Assembly: GCA_938008555.1 (NCBI GenBank)
Contig: CALLKE010000212.1
Location: forward strand, 1 to 45,535
Direction: 5' to 3'
DNA length: 45,535 nt
Origin: an uncultured Pedobacter sp.
GTDB lineage: Bacteria; Bacteroidota; Bacteroidia; Sphingobacteriales; Sphingobacteriaceae
In this document: piece after piece, positions 26,499 through 35,105 of the stretch
Position numbering within the stretch: position 1 is the first letter of the stretch
How the letters are laid out: every line of letters begins with the position of its first letter
The notes under the pieces: generated by a model
Seen by the model: the letters and a program-made list of their open reading frames with translations, nothing else
What the model was told of the DNA's origin: nothing
Databases searched by the model: none
Translations under genes and position numbers: made by a program

Positions 26499-27329
26499 AT
26501 GATTGATAAATTCAAATTACAATTGACAGCGGGTGTCATATTGATTGGCATAACGATCATGGCTTGTAAAAAGACCGAGCAAATAACCAACAAAAACCAA
26601 ACAATTTCCCCCGATATACTCACATCTATTGGTCAGCTAGGGTTTAACACAGATAATGTGATCATGAGAAAAGAGGGTTACTTAGTTGAAGGTGACATTC
26701 TCCTCACTGATGATAACCTGAAACAAAAAAGCCAAAGTCCCAATTTGAGGATAGCAGAATGTGAACAGTACCGTACCATCAATATGGTAAGAGCACCTAG
26801 AGTTATTAATGTTGCGGTATTTAATAATCTACCTGGTATATTTTTTCAAGCAGCAGATAGTGCAATAGCACGATACAATGCACTTCACTTGAGCATCAGG
26901 TTTCAACGTGTAGCTACTGAAGGAGACATCAATATTATTGGCTTTGATGAAGCGCCAGACGCTACTGGCTATATCACTTTAGGGTACTCTGGATTCCCAA
27001 CAAATATGGGAACTCCATATAGTCTAATTCAAGTGAATATCAATGAGCATGCATATGGTCCCAATACCAACATACAATATCTTACCACTGTGCTAACACA
27101 TGAAATGGGACATTGTATTGGCTTTCGTCATACAGATTATATGAATCGAGCATATAGTTGTAACGGACCTCGAATTAATGAAGGGCAATCTAATATTGGT
27201 TCGATAAGAATACCAGGAACACCAAGTAAACCTGATGCAGATTCATGGATGCTTGCTTGCTCAAATGGTGGCAACAGAGCATTTAACAGAAATGATATTG
27301 TTGCACTCAAATACTTATATATCAGATAG
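26499..27329 (+). CDS. Lipoprotein zinc metalloprotease, M57-like (HEIGH family)
   Basis: A 276-residue predicted lipoprotein. The lipobox ITIMAC puts the modified cysteine at 23, followed by KK. The zinc-binding signature HEMGHCIGFRH (201-211) matches the metzincin pattern HExxHxxGxxH with Glu202 catalytic. The surrounding block TTVLTHEMGHCIGFRHTDY and the ending NDIVALKYLY resemble Bacteroidota M57 (dual-action HEIGH) peptidases. About 180 residues precede the catalytic region. It is expected at the outer membrane and may act outside the cell. Single gene, convergent with the Fec-type operon. Substrate unknown. Confidence 0.87.
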   Translation: MIDKFKLQLTAGVILIGITIMACKKTEQITNKNQTISPDILTSIGQLGFNTDNVIMRKEGYLVEGDILLTDDNLKQKSQSPNLRIAECEQYRTINMVRAPRVINVAVFNNLPGIFFQAADSAIARYNALHLSIRFQRVATEGDINIIGFDEAPDATGYITLGYSGFPTNMGTPYSLIQVNINEHAYGPNTNIQYLTTVLTHEMGHCIGFRHTDYMNRAYSCNGPRINEGQSNIGSIRIPGTPSKPDADSWMLACSNGGNRAFNRNDIVALKYLYIR

Positions 27330-27386
27330 ATCGACTCAAAAACTTTCGACGAACTCATCACAAAACTCCTTAAGATGTAATAAAAT

Positions 27387-27418
27387 ATGTTTGAGCCGGA
27401 TGCAGACGGCTCAAACAT
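27387..27418 (-). terminator. Hairpin terminator of the Fec-type operon
   Basis: ATGTTTGAGCC (27387-27397) pairs perfectly with GGCTCAAACAT (27408-27418). On the minus strand it is followed by ATTTTATT. It lies between the convergent M57 and DUF4249 genes. Confidence 0.75.
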
Positions 27419-27476
27419 AAAGCCAGCAATAGAATTGGAGAAAACTCTTCTATCCTATTTTGTTGACCCAACTAAG

Positions 27477-28355
27477 TCAATGATGCGCTACTGTAACCTC
27501 ATTATATCCTGCAAAAATTCCATAGCCATCTAGCTCACCCGATTCACTTTTCATATTGGAGTATATGTTACCAACTTGTGGTCTGATAAAATCAGGAACA
27601 TGTGCTGACTCAAGATTAACTGGAGCTGATCTTTGAAAGAGATAGTACTCCAAACTACACGAAACGAAAACGCCAACATGACGAAACTCCATTTTATTTG
27701 TACCATAATTTAATGTTAGTATTTCATTGAAAATGGATTTATGGTTAGTATGATCATTAGCTAACAAATAATCTTTTCCATATACCACATTCAGATGAGG
27801 ACTAGTAACAATAAGTTTGGGATAAAATTGATAGTAACCCATCTTGGTAAGCCCATTGCTTCCCACATTAAACTGGTATCTGTATTGATCAGAGTCATGC
27901 TCTTTTACACGCTTCTGTATCCCAAGAAGTTTAAATGTGGGATTTTTAACAGCTTCAGGAATACTCGTTTGAGCAGAAATAGACTGTCCATGGGCACTTA
28001 CTTTTAGCTTATATGTTTGACCAGCCTGAATAGAAAATTCATGCTGGTTAAGCTCGTATTGTTTTGTAGTCTCATTCCAGAGAATTTTTCGAGATACACC
28101 ACTACTCGTATTAAGGATCCACACATCGGCATCTTCAATTCTTTGAAAACTGCCTATATCTCTACCAAAGGCAGATCTAGATAAACTTACAGACACAGTA
28201 ATTAAATCATTTGGATTACCAGGATCATTCGGCTTTATATAAGAAAAGACAACTAGCCTGCTGTTTCTTTGTGGTGGATGTGCTATTTCTTTACGACAAG
28301 AAGACAAAGAAAGGGCTAATAAAACAGCGAAATAAAGTATATACAGATTGTTCAT
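27477..28355 (-). CDS. DUF4249 lipoprotein, partner of the adjacent TonB receptor
   Basis: A 292-residue predicted lipoprotein. Signal peptide with lipobox LSLSSC (Cys20). The body reads as a beta-rich, Ig-like N-terminal half (SRLVVFSYIKPNDPG, ITVSVSLSRSAFG) and a longer C-terminal domain, the layout of Bacteroidota DUF4249 proteins. They are found next to TonB-dependent receptors and are thought to help surface substrate capture, although the ligand is unknown. It begins 6 bases after the receptor stop, so the two genes are co-expressed. Last gene of the five-gene operon, followed by a hairpin terminator. Confidence 0.86.
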   Translation of the reverse strand: MNNLYILYFAVLLALSLSSCRKEIAHPPQRNSRLVVFSYIKPNDPGNPNDLITVSVSLSRSAFGRDIGSFQRIEDADVWILNTSSGVSRKILWNETTKQYELNQHEFSIQAGQTYKLKVSAHGQSISAQTSIPEAVKNPTFKLLGIQKRVKEHDSDQYRYQFNVGSNGLTKMGYYQFYPKLIVTSPHLNVVYGKDYLLANDHTNHKSIFNEILTLNYGTNKMEFRHVGVFVSCSLEYYLFQRSAPVNLESAHVPDFIRPQVGNIYSNMKSESGELDGYGIFAGYNEVTVAHH

Positions 28356-28361
28356 TAATTC

Positions 28362-31004
28362 TTAAAATTTTCTAGTGTATGTAATTGATGGAATAATGTT
28401 AAATAAAGATCCTTTATTCAGAGTCACATTATCATTGCTTTCCTCTTTGTAATAAACCAATGGGTTTACATTATTGTAAACATTGTATACGCCTAACTCC
28501 CAAATACGCTCTCCACGACCTTTCTTTTTAATAAACTGTGCTGCAAAATCTAGGCGATGGTATGAATCGCCTCTAAAAGAACTTTTTTCACCATAATCGA
28601 TAGCTTTCTGTGATACAGTAGCAAGGGGACCTGGAGGCGCCTGTACTACATATTCAGCACGAGCAACATCCATGGGAGCACCGCTAGAAAGCACCCAAGT
28701 AGCCGAAAATCTAATTTTGGGTGAGGGCATGTAAATACCAACCAAGGAAATATCGTGTCGACGATCTTGTTTTGGATAAAATGCTTTCCCAAAACTCAGC
28801 TCATCAAATTGGTATTTAGTCCACGACAAGGTGTAACCCAACCAACCCGAGAATTTACCAATTTTGCGCTGAATGAGCAGTTCGACACCATAACTAGCTC
28901 CTTGACCAGCAGTTACACCACTTTCCCAAAAAGATCTTATATCCCCTGAACTCAGACTTTTAGCAAATTCAGGGCCTATTATGCTCGAGTGATCACCAAA
29001 AGACTTGGATATAAAAGATGCTCCATCCTTATATGAAAGGAGATTATTCATCTTTTTATAATAGCCCTCCAGAGATAATGTCAAATTATGTTCAGATAGA
29101 TCCTTCACCACCCCTAATACAAATTGATCTGACCGCATCGGACATACCGAATTAGTTGATGGAATCCATACATCTGTCGGCAAACTCATCGCTCCTGTAC
29201 TGGCAAGTAAATGAATGTACTGGTTCATACGTGCATAAGAAGCTTTTACTGCAAGATCATGACCGAGCATCCATCTTACAGAAAATCGCGGCTCCAAATT
29301 CATATAATTTTGAGCTCCTGTAACAAAAGAAGATGCTCTAAGACCCGCATTTATCTGAAATTGATTACTGATTTTATAGTCATCTTCTAGAAATAAATTA
29401 GTCTCAAAGGAATCATATTTTTCTTCAGCGGAAGTAGATCCTGTATTGAGTTTAAGGAAGCTTCCACTAGGCTTAAATTGATGCGATACCACACGGATAC
29501 CTGTACGGATAAAATGATTGGAATTTAATGAATAATCGATGTCAATTTTACCACCGATGTCCTTAATAGAGGAGTAAATTCCACTGCTCATCGAGGATTC
29601 ACTAGTTTTGTAACTACCTTTCGCTCCGAAATCATAACTACTGTATATAAACGAAGTATTACCAAATGCTCTTTCTCCAAAGACATGATTCCAGCGGGCC
29701 GTTAACGTCGCATTTCCCCAACTAAAATTAGCATCTGATTTACTATCATTTTTTTCGTGCGCACCATAAAACTTATCCCGCCCAAAATAACCGCTCAAGT
29801 AAAATCGATTGCTCTCGTTGATATGCACATTATATTTTGCATTCAAATCATAAAAATAAGCACCGCCTATCCCCTCTTCAATTGACCTGAAGGGCCGCAT
29901 CAATGCATCCAGATAGGTGCGCCTACCTGCTAACAAGAAAGAAGATTTACCCTTTTGAATGGGTCCTTCCAATACCACTCTCGATGAGAGTAAACCAATT
30001 CCAGCTTCTCCACGTAATGCCTCCTTATTCCCATCTTTCATGTTCAACACCGTTACTGATGACAAACGCTCACCGAATCGTGCAGGAAAACCACCTTTTA
30101 TCAATTCGATACTTTTCAAAGCATCACTATTAAAAGGCGAAAAAAAGCCAAATAAATGGCTGGCATTATACACCACTGCATCATCTAGTATCACTAAATT
30201 TTGGTCAGGTGTGCCCCCTCTTACATAAAAACCACTGCTTACTTCAGTGGCTTTTTGAACACCTGGAAATAACTGTACTACTCTAAATACATCTTTTTCA
30301 CCTAGTAATGTAGGTACATTTTGCAACTGACCAATAGGAACACTCACGGTGCTCATCTGTGTTGCTTCAGTAATTTTTTGGCTTTCTTTATTACCCACAA
30401 CCACTGCCTCTTGCAGGACATTAGATGCTTCAAGATCTACATCTAATTTTTGGGATTTATGAAGTGATAATTTTTGTACTGATTTGATGAATCCAACAAA
30501 TGAAAACTCAAGCTCGTAATCGCCAGCAGGTACGGTGATACTATAAAATCCATAATTATTAGCAATCACACCTTGTCGTAGCGCTGGAATATACACACTC
30601 GCACCAGGAAGATTCTCTAAAGAACCCTTTTCTTTGATAAAACCAGAAAGGCTTACCATGGAAGGATATTCTTTACTACGTGATTGCCGTTTTTGCTTCA
30701 ATACTATTTTATTATCTACGAAATGATACGTTACGCCCAAATCTTCAAATAGTAAATTGAGCACATCAGCAACCTTTTTATCTTTCGCAAACAGTGTTAC
30801 TTTTTTATCCAACGGAAGTTGGTCGACGGCATATGCAAACTCAAGCCCGTATTTATTTTCCAAATCATGGAGTACATCTACTAATTTGACTTGATTGTAG
30901 TTGACTCCGATTTTATCATTTAGGGTATTTTCCTGCGCATGTATGCTCAAAATGGGCAAAAACAATGCCACTAAAACCAAAAGTGATTTTTTACTTAAGA
31001 TCAT
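28362..31004 (-). CDS. TonB-dependent receptor with STN signalling domain
   Basis: An 880-residue outer-membrane transporter. Signal peptide at 1-23 (ending SIHAQ), then an STN/secretin-like domain at about 35-105 (NQVKLVDVLHDLENKYGLEFAYA) that in FecA-type receptors signals to FecR. A carboxypeptidase-regulatory-like domain lies at about 115-205, then the plug (about 215-330, including GGTPDQNLVILDDAVVYN) and a beta barrel ending YTRKF. Together with the upstream ECF sigma factor and FecR this is a complete cell-surface signalling set. The substrate is not shown; ferric siderophores are the classic case, but other ligands are known in Bacteroidota. Confidence 0.93.
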   Translation of the reverse strand: MILSKKSLLVLVALFLPILSIHAQENTLNDKIGVNYNQVKLVDVLHDLENKYGLEFAYAVDQLPLDKKVTLFAKDKKVADVLNLLFEDLGVTYHFVDNKIVLKQKRQSRSKEYPSMVSLSGFIKEKGSLENLPGASVYIPALRQGVIANNYGFYSITVPAGDYELEFSFVGFIKSVQKLSLHKSQKLDVDLEASNVLQEAVVVGNKESQKITEATQMSTVSVPIGQLQNVPTLLGEKDVFRVVQLFPGVQKATEVSSGFYVRGGTPDQNLVILDDAVVYNASHLFGFFSPFNSDALKSIELIKGGFPARFGERLSSVTVLNMKDGNKEALRGEAGIGLLSSRVVLEGPIQKGKSSFLLAGRRTYLDALMRPFRSIEEGIGGAYFYDLNAKYNVHINESNRFYLSGYFGRDKFYGAHEKNDSKSDANFSWGNATLTARWNHVFGERAFGNTSFIYSSYDFGAKGSYKTSESSMSSGIYSSIKDIGGKIDIDYSLNSNHFIRTGIRVVSHQFKPSGSFLKLNTGSTSAEEKYDSFETNLFLEDDYKISNQFQINAGLRASSFVTGAQNYMNLEPRFSVRWMLGHDLAVKASYARMNQYIHLLASTGAMSLPTDVWIPSTNSVCPMRSDQFVLGVVKDLSEHNLTLSLEGYYKKMNNLLSYKDGASFISKSFGDHSSIIGPEFAKSLSSGDIRSFWESGVTAGQGASYGVELLIQRKIGKFSGWLGYTLSWTKYQFDELSFGKAFYPKQDRRHDISLVGIYMPSPKIRFSATWVLSSGAPMDVARAEYVVQAPPGPLATVSQKAIDYGEKSSFRGDSYHRLDFAAQFIKKKGRGERIWELGVYNVYNNVNPLVYYKEESNDNVTLNKGSLFNIIPSITYTRKF

Positions 31005-31017
31005 GTTATTGTTGAAT

Positions 31018-32004
31018 TTATTTTACTGCTTGAATGGTATAAGAAGCGGTATTGATCTTACTGATTTGCACATCCAGTAAAGGTTCCAGTATACCAATAA
31101 CACGCTCAATGGAATCTCCTTGAAATGAAGAGGTAATTTTACGGACAGACAACCCATCGTCTTTCACAAAGAATTTTACTTTATAGTATTTCTCCAAATC
31201 TTCCAACACTCGAGCTACTGATACGTTGTCAAACTCCAATTTCTTCGTTTTCCAAAACATGAAGTTTGTGTCTGAGTAAGTGGATTTACGTAATGTTCCG
31301 TCCTGTTGACAATTGCCCACATCGCCAGGCAAAAGCGTAAGCGCACTCTTTGATCCCTGCTTGCTTTTAAAAGAAACTTTACCTGTAAACAAGGATACTT
31401 TGGTAGAGCCATCCATGGCTACACGAACATCAAATGAAGTACCTAGAACCTCTATTTTGCTTTTACCTGCATCCACGATGAAGGGGCGTGTTTTATCTTT
31501 GGTCACTTCCAAAAAAGCTTCGCCACGCAATTCAATTTTACGCACCGAACTACTCACCAAATTTGCTTTGTAACACACTTCACTATTTTCGTTCAGCCAT
31601 ACTTGTGAACTATCAGGAAGCACGACCTTTTTATGCTCTCCAGCAAGCGTAACAATCGATATCATTTTCGGCATATTGATCCAGTAAATCGAAAAGCCCA
31701 AAACACAAATCAGTGCAATGCTAGCAGCAATTTGCCAAAAACTGAATAGGGGTTTTACTTTTACAGGCTGCAGAGCGGGCATTAAGCGTTGTTTTACACG
31801 CTCCCAAGCCAACCTGCTATCCACTTGGATATCCTGTCCATAAATCTGGGTTTTATCCCACCATATTTGATGCAGATCTTCGAGCAATCTGACCCTGTTG
31901 GCATCTTGCTCAATCCAATGCATCAATTCTTCCTCTTCTTGGCATGAGATATCATGAGATACCTTCTTGCTCATTAATTCCCAATAATGCTCCTCTATAT
32001 TCAT
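31018..32004 (-). CDS. FecR-family anti-sigma factor
   Basis: A 328-residue inner-membrane regulator. The cytoplasmic N-terminal region (1-85), which would hold the ECF sigma factor, ends at a single membrane helix (about 88-109). The FecR domain follows (about 115-210, VTLAGEHKKVVLPDSSQVWLN), and the last 70 residues form the DUF4974 domain (LEFDNVSVARVLEDLEKYY) that meets the receptor's STN domain. The start ATG at 32004 overlaps the stop of a 35-codon ORF (TAATG). The receptor gene begins 13 bases after its stop. Confidence 0.94.
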   Translation of the reverse strand: MNIEEHYWELMSKKVSHDISCQEEEELMHWIEQDANRVRLLEDLHQIWWDKTQIYGQDIQVDSRLAWERVKQRLMPALQPVKVKPLFSFWQIAASIALICVLGFSIYWINMPKMISIVTLAGEHKKVVLPDSSQVWLNENSEVCYKANLVSSSVRKIELRGEAFLEVTKDKTRPFIVDAGKSKIEVLGTSFDVRVAMDGSTKVSLFTGKVSFKSKQGSKSALTLLPGDVGNCQQDGTLRKSTYSDTNFMFWKTKKLEFDNVSVARVLEDLEKYYKVKFFVKDDGLSVRKITSSFQGDSIERVIGILEPLLDVQISKINTASYTIQAVK

Positions 32005-32111
32005 TAAGCAATAATTCTGCTAACCAATTCTAAAATTTCTTGTTCGTCATCAAGCTGATAATCGCCTAATAAAACCCGCTCGATTGCTAATTCTAAAACA
32101 TCTTCTATCAT
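32004..32111 (-). CDS. Candidate 35-residue acidic peptide between sigma factor and fecR
   Basis: An ATG-started frame encoding a very acidic, Leu/Ile-rich, probably helical peptide (MIEDVLELAIERVLLGDYQL, ending LELVSRIIA). Its TAA overlaps the fecR ATG (TAATG), which suggests translational coupling. It begins 165 bases after the sigma-factor stop. It may be a real small protein, a leader ORF that sets fecR translation, or the 3' relic of a longer gene. No family is recognised. Support is its position, its clean frame and the coupling, so confidence is limited. Confidence 0.45.
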   Translation of the reverse strand: MIEDVLELAIERVLLGDYQLDDEQEILELVSRIIA

Positions 32112-32276
32112 TTGTCTTTATTTTAAAATCCGAGAGCCTATCACCCGGCTTTTAACTAAAGACAATACAGAGGTACACGATCCCCCATGAAACCGTAAAA
32201 CTTTTATTCATAAAGGACAGTGAATACTAAAACTTGCTGTTAATCATTTGGTCACACTCGTAAAATGTTGGCTCCC

Positions 32277-32810
32277 CTACCAGTGAAAAATAATTGCAGA
32301 GAGCAAAATGTTCAAGTATTTACGAAGATGCTTCAATGCTTTACCTATTTGGTTTTCAACCGTTTTTGTGGATATATCCAGATGAGTAGCTATTTCTTTA
32401 TGGCTCATTTGCTCAAACCGGCTCAAGATAAAAATGGTTTTACAAGCTGTAGGAAGCATATCGACTATTTGTTGAATCCGTGAGCTGGTATCTTTTAAAT
32501 CTAGCCGACTTTCTATGTTATTTTCTTCAGAGTAGGTGGATGAATAAAAAAATGCTGCTCGTTCATCTGCTCGTTTCATTTTTTTCAAATGATTCAAAGA
32601 ATGATTCAGAACACTTTTGTGGAGATAAGCTTTCAGCGAGTTATTGATCTCGGTATGGATTTGTTTCTCCCAGAAATTACAAAACACATCTTGTACCAAG
32701 TCCTGAGCAGCGTCTACATCACCAACAATACGATAAGATACCTGGACAAGCGATTTGTAATTGCTGTAAAATATCTCCTCAAACTCAGAAAAGTTGAACA
32801 CCATACCCAA
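32277..32810 (-). CDS. ECF-type RNA polymerase sigma factor
   Basis: A 177-residue extracytoplasmic-function sigma factor. Region 2 (about 12-80) contains the -10 recognition segment DAAQDLVQDVFCNFWEKQ. Region 4 (about 115-170) ends with a helix-turn-helix (HKEIATHLDISTKTVENQI). It is first in the sigma-ORF-fecR-receptor-DUF4249 operon, so it most likely directs transcription of the receptor genes when FecR releases it. A 165-base gap follows before the small ORF. Confidence 0.94.
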   Translation of the reverse strand: MGMVFNFSEFEEIFYSNYKSLVQVSYRIVGDVDAAQDLVQDVFCNFWEKQIHTEINNSLKAYLHKSVLNHSLNHLKKMKRADERAAFFYSSTYSEENNIESRLDLKDTSSRIQQIVDMLPTACKTIFILSRFEQMSHKEIATHLDISTKTVENQIGKALKHLRKYLNILLSAIIFHW

Positions 32811-32994
32811 ACTACACTTGATCTAAAAACACGAACTGATTATTTAAAATATATTACAAATATATTACAATAATCTTAAAATTCACTTAATCTCAAGTCC
32901 GCAAAAGTATATTTTTAGAAAATAAGTTCCTAGAAAAAGAACTGATTATATATCTTCGAACTATTATTTTTCCATTAATCAATCTGTAAAAATT

Positions 32995-33933
32995 ATGAAA
33001 ATAACTGTCGTAGGAGCAGGCGCCGTAGGAGCTACTTGTGCTGATAATATTGCTAGAAAAAAACTAGCTGAGGAACTCATTTTGCTAGATATCAAGGAAG
33101 GCGTCGCTGAAGGGAAAGCCCTGGACATGATGCAAACTGCAACATTATTGGGCTTTGACACAAAAATTAAAGGCAGCACCAATGATTACAGTAAAACAGC
33201 TGGATCTGATGTCGTTGTCATTACCTCGGGGCTCCCACGTAAACCCGGCATGACTCGCGAAGAATTGATTGGGATTAACGCAGGCATTGTGCAAGGTGTT
33301 ACTGAGAATATTTTGAAACATTCTCCCAATGCAATCATCATCGTAATCAGTAATCCAATGGATACGATGACCTATCTAGCCTTGCACTCCACAGGGCTGC
33401 CCAAAAATCGCATCATTGGCATGGGAGGCATTTTAGATAGTGCACGTTTTAAATGCTATTTAAGTTTAGTACTCAATTGCTCGCCAAATGACCTTCAAGG
33501 ATTTGTCATCGGTGGACATGGTGATACGACCATGATTCCATTAACACGTTTGGCAACCTATCAAGGTTTACCTGTTTCTAATTTCCTCGATACAGATACA
33601 CTAAAAAAAGTTGCTGCTGACACGATGGTTGGTGGTGCTACCTTAACAGGAATGCTAGGTACTTCAGCATGGTATGCTCCAGGTGCTGCCGGTGCTGCAT
33701 TGGTTGAAAGCATTGTCCGCGATGAGAAAAAATTATTTACCTGCTGTGTGTCCTTGGATGGAGAGTATGGTCAAAAAGATATTTGTATGGGGGTACCCGT
33801 TGTTATTGGAAAAAATGGCTGGGAAAAGATTGTGGATTATAAATTAAACAACGAAGAGCAAGCAGCATTCAATAAAAGTGCAGATGCCGTTCGTACGATG
33901 AACCAAGTATTGCTTGATATGAAGCTGGTTTAA
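32995..33933 (+). CDS. mdh: Malate dehydrogenase (NAD, LDH-like type)
   Basis: A 312-residue TCA-cycle enzyme interconverting malate and oxaloacetate. Rossmann motif GAGAVGATCA is at 7-16. The substrate loop reads LPRKPGMTREELIGIN, with the Arg that selects malate over lactate. The catalytic His lies in FVIGGHGDTTMIP. Length and sequence fit the LDH-like, tetrameric MDH group. Single gene on the plus strand, followed by a strong terminator. A near-consensus box, TATCTTCG, lies at 32951-32958. Confidence 0.95.
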   Translation: MKITVVGAGAVGATCADNIARKKLAEELILLDIKEGVAEGKALDMMQTATLLGFDTKIKGSTNDYSKTAGSDVVVITSGLPRKPGMTREELIGINAGIVQGVTENILKHSPNAIIIVISNPMDTMTYLALHSTGLPKNRIIGMGGILDSARFKCYLSLVLNCSPNDLQGFVIGGHGDTTMIPLTRLATYQGLPVSNFLDTDTLKKVAADTMVGGATLTGMLGTSAWYAPGAAGAALVESIVRDEKKLFTCCVSLDGEYGQKDICMGVPVVIGKNGWEKIVDYKLNNEEQAAFNKSADAVRTMNQVLLDMKLV

Positions 33934-33953
33934 CATAGTCAACCATATGTTAC

Positions 33954-33995
33954 AAAAGGGGGAGCAACAATAGATGAATTGTTGTCCCCCTTTTT
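33954..33995 (+). terminator. Rho-independent terminator after mdh
   Basis: AAAAGGGGGAGCAACAA pairs with TTGTTGTCCCCCTTTTT, one mismatch inside the stem, followed by a T-rich tail. It lies 20 bases after the mdh stop. Confidence 0.92.
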
Positions 33996-34040
33996 CTATA
34001 CAAATAAGATCAACAGTCGCCTCAAAAATGATTCATCACC

Positions 34041-35043
34041 ATGAACAAAATCATGCTGATAACGTGCTTTTTATTAACTACTAGTACAGCTAAATCACAA
34101 TTAGCTCCTCATCATTACATCTTCTTCAATCTTGATAGAGAAAGAATTCGTGATACGTCTTTCTTAAACATCAATCAAATAACAAGGAGCCCAGCTCAAA
34201 TACACTTGGAAAGAATTAGAACCTGAAAAAGATCACTACGATCTGGACCTAGTACAAAATGATCTGGACTTTCTAAAAGCAAATGGCAAAGCACTTTTTA
34301 TTCAAATTCAGGATGTTTCTTTTGATACGATATGGGTACCTATTCCCTCATATTTAAGAAAAGATCCTATTTATCATGACGGAGCAAATTATCAATACCA
34401 TTTTCTTAATGATGATGAAACCAAATATGAAAAAGAGGGCTTGGTTGCACGTCGCTGGGATCTACAGGTAGCAGAAAGGTTCCATCTACTTTTAAAAGAG
34501 CTCGGAAAAAGATTTGATAGAAAGATTACAGGTATCAACCTGCCGGAAACGGCCGTTGAATTTGGTAACAAAAAAGATCTACATCCACCTGGATTTACAT
34601 TCGAAGTCTATAAAAATGCAATCAAGGAAAACATGCGCATTGCAAAAGAGGCTTTTCCCAATACCGTGATCATTCAATATGCTAATTTCATGCCAGACGA
34701 ATGGCTGCCTTCAGAAGATCATTCGTACATGAGAGACCTGTTTCAATATGCAAAACAGATTCATGTTGGCATGGAAGGACCTGATATTCTGGTTTACAAA
34801 AAAGGACAAATGAGTAATAGCTACCAATTTGTCAAGCAGTGTGCAGGGATCATTCCAACAGGCTTAGCCGTGCAAGATGGTAATTACGCGCATATCAATC
34901 CCCAAACAGGCAAAGAGGTAACCTTTCCAGAGATATACATTTTCGGAAAAGAGTACTTAAAGCTCAATTACATATTTTGGTGCACCGAAGAACCCTACTA
35001 CTCCACTCGCTTGCTATCATTTTTAAGAGGTCTAAAAGAATAA
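34041..35043 (+). pseudogene. Frameshifted secreted protein, possibly TIM-barrel glycoside-hydrolase-like
   Basis: An ATG at 34041 opens a frame with a signal peptide (MNKIMLITCFLLTTSTAKSQ) that stops at 34226. From about 34185 a different frame carries on without break to 35043, beginning QGAQLKYTWKELEPEKDHYD. Joined, they would give a protein of about 333 residues. The second part has TIM-barrel-like strands with acidic residues at strand ends (GKALFIQIQD, GINLPETAVEF, IIQYANFMPDEW), as in glycoside hydrolases, but I cannot name the family. The shift lies at about 34180-34195. A terminator follows at 35042-35084. A sequencing error is the main alternative to true decay. Confidence 0.7.
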
Positions 35044-35084
35044 AGCACTAAGTTGGGATTTATTGTTTGCCAACTTAGTGCTTT
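35042..35084. terminator. Bidirectional hairpin terminator
   Basis: A 15-bp stem, AAAGCACTAAGTTGG (35042-35056) with CCAACTTAGTGCTTT (35070-35084), between the frameshifted gene and the convergent dipeptidase gene. Confidence 0.85.
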
Positions 35085-35105
35085 AGAATATTGATTTTTT
35101 TGCAA

